The notes: generated by a model from the sequence alone, not told the origin. A DNA stretch of 37,845 nucleotides from Candidatus Peribacteria bacterium (GCA_009691305.1 SICS01000009.1:1-37845), one strand, 5' to 3'. Shown: positions 7,056-15,667, numbered from the stretch's first letter. Translations and numbers: made by a program.

Positions 7056-8048
7056 ATGAGATCCCCCTCCGCCACACAGCTGCTCACCGCAGCCGGCACC
7101 CCCGCGTTCCTCGTCACCAACCTCATCAACGTTCGCTATCTCACTGGCCTTCCGGTGTCTGCGGGCGTCGTCCTCGCAGTCGGCAGGCGGCTGATCTTGT
7201 TCGTCGATTCACGCTACCGCGACATGGCGGAGCGACTCCCGGGCACTATCACGGTCAAAGATATCGGGCAGCTCCAGGGCGTCCTCGCAGAGGTTCGTGA
7301 GTGCGGGTTCGAGTCTGAGGATGTCACAGTGCTGCGCAAAACGGGATGGCGAAAGAAATTCCGCACCACGACGTTCGTGCCGACTGTCGGTATCCTGCAG
7401 TCGTTCCGGCGGCAGAAAGACCCCGAAGAGCTCCGCAACCTCCGCCGCGCGCACCGTATGACGAAGGAACTCCTCCGTCGCGTGCCCGCGATGCTGAAGC
7501 GCAGCATCACCGAGGAGCGCCTCGCGCGCCAACTTATTCTCTGGTCGCTGGAACTCGGTGCCGAAGGCCTGTCGTTTGACCCCATCGTCGCGTTTGGCAC
7601 GCACACCGCGTGCCCCCACCACCGGCCGACGTCCCGCAAATTGCAGAAGGGACATCTGGTGCAGATCGACGTCGGCGTGAAATACCGTGGATACTGCGCG
7701 GACATGAGCGAGGTGTACTTCACCGTCGAGCCGACGAAAGTGCAGGACCAGGTTCACCGCACACTGATCCTCGCGAAGAACCGCGCGATGAAGGCGGTCA
7801 AAGTCGGCGCGTCTACGCACATGCTCGACACCCTCGTCCGCGGCATGCTGAAAAAAGCCGGCATTGAGGAGTATTTCACGCATTCGCTTGGCCACGGTGT
7901 CGGCCTCGAGATCCACGAAGGTCCGTCGCTCAGCACCAAGGCGCAGGACGTCATGTTGCTCAAGAACGAAGTGGTCACCATCGAGCCTGGCGCCTATTTC
8001 CCTGGAAAATTTGGGATGCGCCTCGAAGACATGGTGTACGTGGAATGA
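7056..8048 (+). CDS. M24-family metallopeptidase (Xaa-Pro aminopeptidase type)
   Basis: 330 residues in two parts: an N-terminal creatinase/prolidase-like domain (about 1-115) and the C-terminal pita-bread catalytic domain. All five metal ligands can be placed: D205 (QIDVGV), D216 (CADMSE), H280 (SLGHGVGL), E310 (TIEPGAY) and E324 (RLEDMVY). It therefore looks active. Such enzymes remove N-terminal residues before proline, or split X-Pro dipeptides, in the cytoplasm. The N-terminal domain distinguishes it from methionine aminopeptidase, which lacks one. The ATG at 7056 is chosen because it starts the conserved N-terminal domain; no clear Shine-Dalgarno sequence precedes it. Confidence 0.9.
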   Translation: MRSPSATQLLTAAGTPAFLVTNLINVRYLTGLPVSAGVVLAVGRRLILFVDSRYRDMAERLPGTITVKDIGQLQGVLAEVRECGFESEDVTVLRKTGWRKKFRTTTFVPTVGILQSFRRQKDPEELRNLRRAHRMTKELLRRVPAMLKRSITEERLARQLILWSLELGAEGLSFDPIVAFGTHTACPHHRPTSRKLQKGHLVQIDVGVKYRGYCADMSEVYFTVEPTKVQDQVHRTLILAKNRAMKAVKVGASTHMLDTLVRGMLKKAGIEEYFTHSLGHGVGLEIHEGPSLSTKAQDVMLLKNEVVTIEPGAYFPGKFGMRLEDMVYVE

Positions 8049-8081
8049 CAACCAAAGTGGACAGTAGAAGAGGATGTTTTT

Positions 8082-8090
8082 TGCTATACT
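8082..8090 (+). promoter_or_regulatory. Extended -10 promoter, leaderless start
   Basis: TGCTATACT ends 8 nt before the ATG at 8099. Confidence 0.7.
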
Positions 8091-8098
8091 GATAGGAA

Positions 8099-9499
8099 AT
8101 GTTCAACACAAAAATCGACATCAGTATCAGCGTGCTTGTGACGATGTTGCTGGTCCCGTTCTCTGGATGGACTGCAGGAACTGCACCGTCGGCTGCCGCA
8201 ACCAAGGCGCTCTTCGACGCGGGCAAACCGTTCGAACAGGACCTCGTGATGACCGCGTATTACTCGCCGTTGCCCGACCAGTGTTGCTACGTGAAGGGGA
8301 GTTACATGGCCGATGTGGAACTGAACGGCGAAGGCCACCATGGTGCTGACGGCACTGCCGTCTATCCCGGCATGGTTGCGGCCCCTCCCAGCTACCCGTT
8401 CGGCACGCGGCTCGTGTTGCCAGGCATCGGCACCGTGACGGTGCATGACCGCGGTGGTGCCATACAAGAATGGCAAGATGCGCACCGCCTAGATATCTGG
8501 GTGGGTTCTGGGGAGGAGGGGCTCGCGCGTGCGTTGGAATTCGGCGTGCAGCGCGTTCGGGCAACAGTCTATCCTCGGGAGTCGTTGGAGCCTGCGGAAT
8601 CGCTGGACATCACCCGTCTCCCTGCACCGCCCGAACAACTGCATCGTTTCCTTGCTGCAAGCATGACGCTCTTCGACATCAGCGCGAAGGCGGACGACCA
8701 CACGGCGTCCGTCACCTACCTCCAGCAGAAGCTTGTGGAGCTGAAGTATCTTCAAGCAAAGCCGAATGGCACGTTCGGTTCGGCGACGCAAAAAGCACTG
8801 GAAAAATTTTACGGCGACATGGGCATCACGGATGCACCTGACCGCTTGACGGAAGCGGGAGCGGCCGCGCTTGAAGCTGCCCTTCGCCGCGTCACCGCAA
8901 AGGCTCCCATTGCCGCCATTGTGAGCAAGGAGAGTGCGCCGGTGAGCATCTTTGCGGCACAACGGACACTGCGTTTTCTTGGCTTCTATAAAGGGCGAAC
9001 CAATGGCCGGTATGATCAGTCATTCACCGATGCGGTGCTCGCGTTCCAGAAGAAGAACGGCATTGTGATATCCGACAGCGAGCCGGGCGCGGGGCGCATC
9101 GGTCCCAAGACGCATGCGGTGATTGTCAGTCTCTGGAAGCAGAAGCATGTCCGGCTGGCCGCCACACGTCTGCTGGCGCTGCGCAAGCTCGACCAAGTGC
9201 TCGCGAAGCGCGGCTACACCCTCTCTCAATATCTGGGGAAAGGGGATCACGGTGAGGATGTCCGCACGTTGCAGAAGTTCCTCATCACACGCGGGTACCT
9301 GAAGGACTCTGTGACGGGAACGTTCGGTGCAAAAACGCAGACCGCACTCATTGCCTACCAGAAGGACGCGGGCATCATTGCCAGTACCAAAGACGCTGGT
9401 GCGGGATTCGCGGGTCCGGCGACGTTGGCAAAATATCGGCAGGACGTCCGCCAGTCGCTCCTCAAAGTTGTCCGTGCGAAGGGTTGGGAGGCTATCTGA
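8099..9499 (+). CDS. Secreted 3D-domain protein with three peptidoglycan-binding repeats
   Basis: 466 residues with an N-terminal hydrophobic signal (about 8-27). A 3D domain, named for its conserved aspartates and related to the double-psi barrel of MltA-type lytic transglycosylases, spans about 45-160 with MTAYYSP, PFGTRL, VHDRGGA and LDIWVGS. Three PG_binding_1-like repeats follow at about 200-245, 280-340 and 380-435. Each has the pattern LQ..L...GY/F.....G.FG..T..AL..FQ. The protein most likely acts on or is held by the cell wall; cutting glycan strands is inferred from the 3D fold. It precedes the RlpA-like gene by 57 bp in the same direction. Confidence 0.87.
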   Translation: MFNTKIDISISVLVTMLLVPFSGWTAGTAPSAAATKALFDAGKPFEQDLVMTAYYSPLPDQCCYVKGSYMADVELNGEGHHGADGTAVYPGMVAAPPSYPFGTRLVLPGIGTVTVHDRGGAIQEWQDAHRLDIWVGSGEEGLARALEFGVQRVRATVYPRESLEPAESLDITRLPAPPEQLHRFLAASMTLFDISAKADDHTASVTYLQQKLVELKYLQAKPNGTFGSATQKALEKFYGDMGITDAPDRLTEAGAAALEAALRRVTAKAPIAAIVSKESAPVSIFAAQRTLRFLGFYKGRTNGRYDQSFTDAVLAFQKKNGIVISDSEPGAGRIGPKTHAVIVSLWKQKHVRLAATRLLALRKLDQVLAKRGYTLSQYLGKGDHGEDVRTLQKFLITRGYLKDSVTGTFGAKTQTALIAYQKDAGIIASTKDAGAGFAGPATLAKYRQDVRQSLLKVVRAKGWEAI

Positions 9500-9556
9500 G
9501 AGAAAAAAAATGAAACAATCCTTGCGTATGTCGCTGCAGATGTTCATGCTTGCGTC

Positions 9557-10696
9557 ATGCGCCGCTTCATCGCCGGACTGTTTTTGGTGACGATGATGCT
9601 CCCTGTCACCGTGATGGCGGAGTCCGCTTCGCTCACGCGACGCGACGGATTTCTGTTGCTGTGGAATAGCATCCATCGCGCGCTGGAGGACAACCGCGAA
9701 CCGTACTTTACCGACGTGCCGGCAGGCGCTCGCGGAGAAGCGGAGATCACATACGCCAAATATCGCGGCATCCTTGGTGACAACCTTTCGACAAGCTCAG
9801 GGCAGACTTCGGAGTTCCGTCCCGATGAGCCACTGCAGCTGAGTGACGCTGTCCTTTGGTTACTCAGGACGCGGAGTATGGACGATATTTCGGCTATGAC
9901 AAGCGAAAATTTCACTGCTCTGCTCGGCAAGTATCCTCTGCCCGGTGTTGAGGTGAGCACGGCGTTCGAAGGCCCGCCGCGTATCGTCAACCACCCGGTC
10001 ACCGAGGAAGAATTACTTTCATTGATGCGCGTCCTCGATGACCTCCTCGTCAAAGAAGACCACGAGGTGAGTTTGTACGGCGAAAAATTCCACGGGAAGG
10101 GGACAGCGTTCGGCGAGACGTTCGACATGAACGCACTCACTGCCGCGCATCGCACGTTCCCGCACAACACTCTGGTGAACGTCACGAACATCACGAATGG
10201 GAAGTCCGTCATTGTCCGCATCAACGACCGCGGCCCGTATGTGGACGGCCGCGACATGGATTTGAGCGTTGCCGCGTTCACGTCAATCGAAGACCGCAGG
10301 AAGGGGAAATTCCGTGCGACGTTCCAGCGGTTGGGTGACGCGACGCTTGTCAACCAGTGTGGCGACACCGATCCGGTGCGCGCGATCCGCATTTCGGGCA
10401 AGACGCGGTTGATTGGTGGCGTGCCATCGCGTCTGCCGCTCGGCAAAGACGTCACGTTCCGCTCCACACGCCCGTTCGTGCTGCGATCCGTCCGCTACCC
10501 GGACGGCAATATCACCGACCTCCAGGACTGGATCCTCGTCGGGGAAAGTCACGCCTTTACGCCGTCTGTCGTCGGCGAATACGTCTTCACCGTGGGGTCC
10601 AAGGAGGGGAGGCGTCGGGAAATGCGGATGATGGTGGTTTCGTGTCATCAGCAAGCCAAATCCATACCTACACGGGGTGCGCGTTTTGTGCTATAA
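9557..10696 (+). CDS. RlpA-like septal lytic transglycosylase (secreted)
   Basis: 379 residues with a signal peptide at about 1-21. The N-terminal region (about 25-100) carries an SLH-like motif ending FRPDEPLQLSDAVLWLL. A double-psi beta-barrel at about 170-245 matches RlpA: YGEKFHGKGTAFGE, LTAAHRTFPHNTLVNVTN, then VRINDRGPYV and MDLS. The acidic, histidine and aspartate residues needed by RlpA enzymes (GET, AAH, NDRGP) are present, so glycan cleavage is plausible. The C-terminal part (about 260-360) is a beta-rich domain I cannot name. No lipobox is present, unlike classical RlpA. An in-frame repeat interrupts the N-terminal domain near residues 76-82. The 3' end overlaps the promoter of the next gene. 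Confidence 0.88.
   Translation: MRRFIAGLFLVTMMLPVTVMAESASLTRRDGFLLLWNSIHRALEDNREPYFTDVPAGARGEAEITYAKYRGILGDNLSTSSGQTSEFRPDEPLQLSDAVLWLLRTRSMDDISAMTSENFTALLGKYPLPGVEVSTAFEGPPRIVNHPVTEEELLSLMRVLDDLLVKEDHEVSLYGEKFHGKGTAFGETFDMNALTAAHRTFPHNTLVNVTNITNGKSVIVRINDRGPYVDGRDMDLSVAAFTSIEDRRKGKFRATFQRLGDATLVNQCGDTDPVRAIRISGKTRLIGGVPSRLPLGKDVTFRSTRPFVLRSVRYPDGNITDLQDWILVGESHAFTPSVVGEYVFTVGSKEGRRREMRMMVVSCHQQAKSIPTRGARFVL
9784..9804. repeat. In-frame dispersed repeat in the rlpA-like gene
   Basis: A stretch centred on TTCGACAAGCTCAGGG encodes LSTSSGQ inside the SLH-like region. This sequence is a common dispersed motif in many bacterial genomes. A TCACCCTGAGCGGAG stretch at 34007-34020 resembles the reverse complement of its end. 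It adds about seven residues without breaking the frame. Confidence 0.55.
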
Positions 10697-10697
10697 T
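10689..10697 (+). promoter_or_regulatory. Extended -10 promoter of the TraD-like gene
   Basis: TGCTATAAT, a consensus extended -10 overlapping the end of the rlpA-like gene. The GTG start at 10730 lies 32 nt after it, giving a leader of about 25 nt. Confidence 0.7.
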
Positions 10698-10729
10698 TAT
10701 CAGATTTCCTTCTACCCAAAACACTGCCT

Positions 10730-13411
10730 GTGGGCGTCCTCGTCCGTCTCCTCATCTGGCCAATCGCACTGCTGACGATCGAAGTCATCAGCCGCCTCTT
10801 CGGATCCGACTTCCTCGCGTGGGTCTGGCACTGGTATCTGCAGGATCCGTTCTGGAATTTGCTGTGGCTGTTGCTCGCGTGGGAAGTCTGGAAACTCGCC
10901 GTGTGGGACATGCGTTTCTACTATGCGTGGTGGAGGTCGCGGTCACTCGTCTCCATGCGCGTGCTCCTGCCGCGCAGTGACAGTAAGATCGACCAGGAGA
11001 AGCGCACCGAGAAGGACTTCAAGGAAAAGATCGCGGTCATGGAGCAGCTGTACCGCGCATTGTGGGAAGTGAAGAGCCTCAGTTTCTGGCAGCTCATCCA
11101 CTTCTGGATCTTCCGGTACGCCACCATGAGCTTTGAGATGTACGTGGAGAAAGGCGAGCTCGTCTTCTACGTCATCACGCAGCCGAGCCTTGTGTCCATC
11201 GTCGAGAAGCAAATCACGTCGTTCTACTCCGACGCCGAAGTCGCGCTGCAGAAGACGCCCGAGATCTGGCCGAAAGGCAGCAAGCTCGTGGCCTACAACA
11301 TGCGCACGAAAAAGAAATGGGCGTTCCCGATCCGCTTCTACGAGGAAATGCAGGACGACCCGCTCAACGACGTGGCGAACGTGCTGAGCAAACTGGAACC
11401 CGAAGAGTGCGCCTGCGTCCAGCTGGTTATCACCCCAGTCTTCTCCGACAATTGGAGCAAGACGGTCAAGCGCTACGCGAGCCTGAAGTTCAAGGGCAAG
11501 GACGACAGCTGGGTCGCGCGGATCCCGATTCTCTCGACCTTCATTTCAGTCTTCGGCGGCGTCATCACGGGTACGCAGGGCGACACGTTCGCCCCGGGCG
11601 CCAGCCACGGCGATAGCTTCGTCCGCATGATCCAGCCGGAGGAAGAGCTCTACAAGCGCATGGGCCAGAAGGCCGGCATGAGCGGTTTCCACGCCAGCGT
11701 CCGCGTCCTTGCGTCTGCCAAGACCTGGAAGCGCGCCGACGACATCGCCAGCAACATGCAGGTTGCCTTCAACATTTACAAGGACCTCTACGGTAATTGG
11801 TTCGCCAACCACCGCATGTTCGTGGATTTTCTCCCGCACGTGATCAACGCTCCGATCATGCATTGGCTGTGGAACAACCGCATCAACGGGTTCATGCACC
11901 GCCGATGCCTACTGGTCGAGAAGGAACTTGCCGGGCTCTACCACTTTCCCGACAGCCGCTACAACAAAGTGCCGATCATCCAGTGGATCACCTACAAGGT
12001 GCTGCCACCGCCGCCCAACGCCCCGCAGGAAGGCATCCTGATCGGCATCAATCGGCACCGCGCCGTGGAGCATCCCATCCACTTCCTCCGCAGCGATCGC
12101 ACCCGCCACCAGTACATCATCGGAAAATCCGGTTGCGGGAAATCGGCGCTACTCAGTTGGCAGGCGCGTCAGGACATCGCTGCGGGCGAAGGCCTCTGCG
12201 TCGTGGATCCGCACGGCGACCTGATCGAAGACTGCCTCGCGCATGTCCCCAAGGAACGCGCGAAAGACGTGGTCGTGTTTGATCCCGCCGATACCGAGCG
12301 CCCGATGGGTTTGAACCTGCTCGAAGCCAAAACGCCGGAGGAGAAGGACCGCGCGTCACTCGACGCGATGGAGATCTTCATCAAACTTTTCGGTAACGAG
12401 ATCTTCGGCCCGCGCATCCAGCACTACTTCCGCAACGGATGCCTCACGCTCATGGATGACGAGGAGGAAGGTGCCACGCTTCTCGACGTCCCCCGACTCT
12501 ACGTGGATGACGATTTCCAGCGCTACAAAGTCAGCAAGTGCAAGAACGTCGTCGTGCGCAGCTTCTGGGAGCACGAAATCGCCAAGACTGGTGCGCGCGA
12601 GAAGGAAGAGATGATCCCATACTTCTCGGCGAAATTCGGCCCCTTCGTGACCAACGCCACCATGCGCAACATCATCGGGCAGCCCAAGAGCGCGTTCAAC
12701 GTCCGAGAAATCATGGACAGTGGCAAGATCCTTTTCGTGAACCTGAGCAAAGGAAAAATCGGCGACGTAAACTCGCAGCTGCTTGGCCTCATCTTCGTCA
12801 ACAAAGTGAACATGGCCGCGCTTTCCCGCGCCGATACGCCGCAGGATCAGCGCCGCCGGTTCTACCTGTACGTGGACGAATTCCAGAACTTCATCACCGA
12901 CGCCTTCGCGACAATCCTCTCCGAAGCGCGTAAGTACGAACTCGCGCTCATCATGGCCCACCAGTACATCGGGCAGCTCGTTGGGAAGACCGCCGCGTAC
13001 GACCAGTCGTCGACCAAAATGCGCGACGCCGTGTTCGGTAACGTGGGCACCATCATGAGCTTCAAGATCGGCGCGGAGGACGCCGAGTACATGGCGAAGG
13101 AAATGGCGCCAGTCCTCAGTGAACAAGACGTCATCGGCATCCCGAACTTCCACACCTACGTGAAGCTGAATATCAACAACACGACTAGTCGCCCTTTCAG
13201 CATGGCGACGATCTACGACGAATCCAGCCGCAATCCCAAGCTCGCCGGGCTGATCAAGGAATACAGTCGCATGAAGTTCGGCCGCAAGCGCGTGTTCGTC
13301 GACCAGGAAATCGAGGACCGCATCGGCATCGTCCGCGACCCGCCGCCCGCGCCGGGCAACACGCCGCCCCCGGTCGACCCCGGCCTGACCCTCGGAGGAT
13401 TGGCTGCGTGA
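10730..13411 (+). CDS. TraD/VirD4-like DNA-transfer ATPase, membrane-anchored
   Basis: 893 residues with a GTG start. Two hydrophobic segments (about 2-22 and 40-62) anchor it. A long region of unknown fold (about 70-430) precedes the ATPase. Walker A is IGKSGCGKSALL (about 463-473), followed by DPHGDLIED. Walker B is FYLYVDEFQNF (about 710-720), and LIMAHQYIGQL is the HerA/FtsK-superfamily sensor-type strand. The set matches coupling ATPases of type IV secretion (TraD/TraG/VirD4) and the related DUF87/VirB4 group. In conjugation these pump DNA or protein. Here no relaxase or core secretion gene is adjacent, though a VirB2-like pilin operon lies 4 kb away. A DNA-uptake, pilus or secretion role is inference. 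The C-terminal end is proline-rich. Confidence 0.88.
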   Translation: MGVLVRLLIWPIALLTIEVISRLFGSDFLAWVWHWYLQDPFWNLLWLLLAWEVWKLAVWDMRFYYAWWRSRSLVSMRVLLPRSDSKIDQEKRTEKDFKEKIAVMEQLYRALWEVKSLSFWQLIHFWIFRYATMSFEMYVEKGELVFYVITQPSLVSIVEKQITSFYSDAEVALQKTPEIWPKGSKLVAYNMRTKKKWAFPIRFYEEMQDDPLNDVANVLSKLEPEECACVQLVITPVFSDNWSKTVKRYASLKFKGKDDSWVARIPILSTFISVFGGVITGTQGDTFAPGASHGDSFVRMIQPEEELYKRMGQKAGMSGFHASVRVLASAKTWKRADDIASNMQVAFNIYKDLYGNWFANHRMFVDFLPHVINAPIMHWLWNNRINGFMHRRCLLVEKELAGLYHFPDSRYNKVPIIQWITYKVLPPPPNAPQEGILIGINRHRAVEHPIHFLRSDRTRHQYIIGKSGCGKSALLSWQARQDIAAGEGLCVVDPHGDLIEDCLAHVPKERAKDVVVFDPADTERPMGLNLLEAKTPEEKDRASLDAMEIFIKLFGNEIFGPRIQHYFRNGCLTLMDDEEEGATLLDVPRLYVDDDFQRYKVSKCKNVVVRSFWEHEIAKTGAREKEEMIPYFSAKFGPFVTNATMRNIIGQPKSAFNVREIMDSGKILFVNLSKGKIGDVNSQLLGLIFVNKVNMAALSRADTPQDQRRRFYLYVDEFQNFITDAFATILSEARKYELALIMAHQYIGQLVGKTAAYDQSSTKMRDAVFGNVGTIMSFKIGAEDAEYMAKEMAPVLSEQDVIGIPNFHTYVKLNINNTTSRPFSMATIYDESSRNPKLAGLIKEYSRMKFGRKRVFVDQEIEDRIGIVRDPPPAPGNTPPPVDPGLTLGGLAA

Positions 13412-13481
13412 AGCGAAAATCTTCTCCGGCAGGTCTTTTTTGTTGACTCGCAAGCCATAATCCCCAAAATGCCGCCACTTT

Positions 13482-13847
13482 ATGGAACATCGCCTCATTT
13501 ACCGATGGTACGGCCCGTATGCCGAACAGTACTCCGAAGATGGTGCTGAGGTACCAGACCGCGGGACATTGCTCGAGCTGGATGCCTGGGAAGATCCGGT
13601 CATTGAACACTGGAGAAATGAAATTGCGAAGATGGTGTCCGATGAAGCACGGCTTCAGACTATCCTTGATGACCTGACTGATGATGAGGAAAGGCTTATT
13701 TCCGGGGAGCTTGAATTTGATGATGTGGAGCACGAAGTCCGTCTTTTGGAAATTGACCGGCGTGATATCTGCAAAAGATTGGATATGTTCCAGGTGAAAA
13801 AGGAGCAATTGCGCAGGGTGATAAAGAGATTTGGTTCCACAGCGTAA
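13482..13847 (+). CDS. Small coiled-coil protein of unknown function
   Basis: 121 residues, acidic, without signal peptide. The N-terminal part begins MEHRLIYRWYGPYAEQY. From about residue 40 on it is predicted by eye to be helical, with heptad-like hydrophobic spacing typical of a coiled coil (roughly 75-115). I do not recognise a family. It lies between the TraD-like ATPase and ybaB on the same strand, 70 bp after the former and 20 bp before the latter. Confidence 0.65.
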   Translation: MEHRLIYRWYGPYAEQYSEDGAEVPDRGTLLELDAWEDPVIEHWRNEIAKMVSDEARLQTILDDLTDDEERLISGELEFDDVEHEVRLLEIDRRDICKRLDMFQVKKEQLRRVIKRFGSTA

Positions 13848-13852
13848 ATTTC

Positions 13853-13861
13853 TGCTATCCT
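13853..13861 (+). promoter_or_regulatory. Extended -10 promoter, leaderless start
   Basis: TGCTATCCT ends 6 nt before the ATG at 13868 and lies directly after the previous gene's stop. Confidence 0.65.
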
Positions 13862-13867
13862 TCGATT

Positions 13868-14170
13868 ATGGTCTCCTTCAAACAAGCCAAAGACATGTTC
13901 CGGATGCAGCGCGAAGCCAAACGCGTGAAAAAGGAACTGAGCAATATCCACGTGGAGGCGGAAGCGTCCTCTGGCATGGGCTCGGTGAGAGTCGTCGTTG
14001 CCGCGGATCAGGAAATCGTCTCGATCCAGATCGACCCGTCCGTCCCACAGGACAAGATTGGTGAACTGCTCAAGGATGCGCTCAACCGCGCGATGAAGAA
14101 GGTGCAGATCATCAGCGCCGAAAAAATGCAGGCAGTGATGGGCGAGATGGGTTTGCCGACCGGACAGTAA
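13868..14170 (+). CDS. ybaB: YbaB/EbfC nucleoid-associated protein
   Basis: 100 residues, the usual family length. YbaB/EbfC proteins form tweezer-like dimers that bind DNA, and in many bacteria the gene lies beside dnaX and recR, which are not here. The pattern is clear: a charged N-terminal helix (FKQAKDMFRMQREAKRVKKEL), the GMGSVRVVVAADQEIVSIQIDP beta-sheet with the conserved glycine before it, and a C-terminal helix ending in QAVMGEMGLP. The ATG is supported by the -10 box 6 nt upstream. It is likely a small DNA-binding protein in the cytoplasm. Confidence 0.92.
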   Translation: MVSFKQAKDMFRMQREAKRVKKELSNIHVEAEASSGMGSVRVVVAADQEIVSIQIDPSVPQDKIGELLKDALNRAMKKVQIISAEKMQAVMGEMGLPTGQ

Positions 14171-14174
14171 GGCT

Positions 14175-14202
14175 ATTAGAGATTAGGGATTAGGGATTAG
14201 GA
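14175..14202 (+). repeat. Four tandem heptamers
   Basis: ATTAGAG, ATTAGGG, ATTAGGG, ATTAGGA follow each other directly after ybaB. About 50 bp later TTCTAATACTCTAATATTCT is partly complementary to them, so the intergenic stretch 14171-14268 could fold on itself. The right half also provides the likely -10 of mltG. Confidence 0.7.
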
Positions 14203-14255
14203 TTCTAGTTCTGGGGATATTTTTCTATTTCTGCCCTACTATTCTAATACTCTAA

Positions 14256-14261
14256 TATTCT
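14256..14261 (+). promoter_or_regulatory. Probable -10 of mltG, leaderless start
   Basis: TATTCT ends 7 nt before the GTG at 14269. The surrounding stretch is AT-rich, so other hexamers nearby are possible. Confidence 0.45.
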
Positions 14262-14268
14262 CATCACT

Positions 14269-15303
14269 GTGAAAAAGCTTCTCATCGCATCGGCAATAGC
14301 TCTAATGAGCGTTACGGGCTGGTATTTCTGGTCACTGCGTCCTGTCGATGCCAATGACCACACTGCGCACCCGGTGACTATTGCGGTGGGCTTAGCTGTG
14401 AGCGACATCGCGCATGTCCTGGAAGCGAAGGGGATCATCCGCTCTGCGTTTGCATTCTCCCTCTATGCCCGCTTCCACGGGTCACAGGCGGCGCTGCAGG
14501 CGGGTGAGTTCATTCTGGAGCCCGCGATGGCGGTCCCCGACGTGATCATCGCACTGCAGAAAGCCAAGCCTATTGAGGCCAGCGTCACGATCCCCGAGGG
14601 GTTCACCGTGAGCGACATCGATGCCCTGCTTGCGAAGAAGGGCCTGATCGACGCCGGTGTCTTTACCCGCTGCGCGCAGACGTGTGATTTCTCCGGCTAC
14701 TCGTTCCTTCCGACAGGGGCTGCTATGCCCGCCGGCCGTAGCCTTGGCGAAGGCCGGGCGAAGAGGGGGGGGCGGGTGGAGGGGTATCTGTTCCCTGATA
14801 CGTATTCCGTCTTCACCAGCAATTTTGATACGGAAAAATTCCTCAAACGGTTGCTCGAGACGTTCCGCACGCGCGTCGTCAGCGGACTCGAAAGAGATTT
14901 TGCGTCTTCCAAGCGTTCACTCCATGAGATCATTACCATGGCCTCCCTTATAGAGGAGGAGACGAAAGCCGATGAAGAACGCTCCGTTGTCTCCGGTATC
15001 CTCTGGAAGCGGTTCGAGGCGAAGCAGGGCCTCGGTGTGGATGCGACCGTGCGCTACATTCTCGAGAAGCCCACGAGCGCGATCACGACTGCAGATCTCG
15101 ACGTCGACTCCCCGTACAATTTGCGGAAGTACCGTGGCCTGCCTCCGGGTGCCATTGCGAACCCGGGACTGGAGAGCATCAAAGCCGCTTTGCATCCGGT
15201 CACCTCACAATATTGGTACTACTTGCATGGCAAAGATGGGGTGATCAGATATGCGGTCACGAATGACGAACATAACCGGAATAAGGCGCAGTACTTGCGC
15301 TAG
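14269..15303 (+). CDS. mltG: Endolytic murein transglycosylase MltG (YceG)
   Basis: 344 residues with an N-terminal membrane anchor at about 3-22. A LysM-like part (about 35-95) precedes the YceG catalytic domain. MltG cuts new glycan strands within the periplasmic/outer face and helps set glycan length. The catalytic glutamate is E229 in ASLIEEET, matching ASIVEKET of the E. coli enzyme. YLFPDTY, DATVRYIL, YNLRKYRGLPPGAIANPG and the C-terminal HNRNKAQYL are all typical. A palindromic repeat is inserted in frame at about residues 153-170, just before VEGYLFPDTY. It starts with GTG, directly after a probable -10. The identification is firm. Confidence 0.95.
   Translation: MKKLLIASAIALMSVTGWYFWSLRPVDANDHTAHPVTIAVGLAVSDIAHVLEAKGIIRSAFAFSLYARFHGSQAALQAGEFILEPAMAVPDVIIALQKAKPIEASVTIPEGFTVSDIDALLAKKGLIDAGVFTRCAQTCDFSGYSFLPTGAAMPAGRSLGEGRAKRGGRVEGYLFPDTYSVFTSNFDTEKFLKRLLETFRTRVVSGLERDFASSKRSLHEIITMASLIEEETKADEERSVVSGILWKRFEAKQGLGVDATVRYILEKPTSAITTADLDVDSPYNLRKYRGLPPGAIANPGLESIKAALHPVTSQYWYYLHGKDGVIRYAVTNDEHNRNKAQYLR
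14731..14768. repeat. In-frame palindromic repeat in mltG
   Basis: A GC-rich element with the core CGTAGCCTTGGCGAAGG, encoding roughly AGRSLGEGRAKRGG. It shares the CGTAGC...GCGAAG..GGGG layout with 1479-1518, and its core CCGTAGCCTTGGCG also appears on the minus strand in leuS (21288-21310). It lies just before the catalytic-domain signature YLFPDTY, in a likely linker. Confidence 0.65.
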
Positions 15304-15304
15304 G

Positions 15305-15661
15305 TCACAGCATGAACGAATTCTTGAATCGTTTCCGTAGCTTCGCGTAGAATTCTTTAATCTCGTCTAACTCTAAGTGTATTTGTGATTGCGCATTCTC
15401 CCCGAGCATATCAAACACGCTCCACGCAAACTCCTCGGCGTCATCCCTATTTTCCATTGCCATGTTCTGGATCCATATTTCTCTCTTGATGAGATCATCT
15501 GCGGATATGGGGGTGGAGATTGCGTGCAGCAAGCGTTGATGGAGATATCGAATACGGTTGATGTTCGCCTTAGTGTCTCTCTTGATCGCTTCGTCAAAAT
15601 GAAGAAGCTTCAGATGTAACGGTATTTTCATCGCCTGGGAGACCTTTTCCCGCATGTTCAT
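15305..15661 (-). CDS. Small helical protein of unknown function
   Basis: 118 residues, rich in charged residues and likely all-helical, without signal peptide or known motif. It converges with mltG, the stops being one base apart. The ATG at 15661 is supported by a TAAAAT -10 ending 6 nt upstream. The stretch is poorer in G+C than its neighbours. No function can be proposed. Confidence 0.6.
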   Translation of the reverse strand: MNMREKVSQAMKIPLHLKLLHFDEAIKRDTKANINRIRYLHQRLLHAISTPISADDLIKREIWIQNMAMENRDDAEEFAWSVFDMLGENAQSQIHLELDEIKEFYAKLRKRFKNSFML

Positions 15662-15667
15662 GCTACG

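Noticed and set aside
7209-8051. 280-codon minus-strand ORF opposite the M24 peptidase
   Set aside because: It is a shadow frame. The plus-strand protein has all five metal ligands, and the minus frame has no recognisable motif.
9510-9590. 26-codon ORF with a lipobox-like LASC overlapping the start of the rlpA-like gene
   Set aside because: RlpA proteins are often lipoproteins, so a frameshifted leader was considered. However, it stops after eight further residues, lies in another frame, and the annotated start has a good signal peptide of its own.
12356-13498. 380-codon minus-strand ORF opposite the TraD-like ATPase
   Set aside because: His/Asp/Val-rich composition typical of an antisense shadow of a GC-rich gene; no motif.
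14175-14202. A CRISPR array
   Set aside because: The units are seven bases long without spacers. No regularly spaced repeats or cas genes occur in the window.
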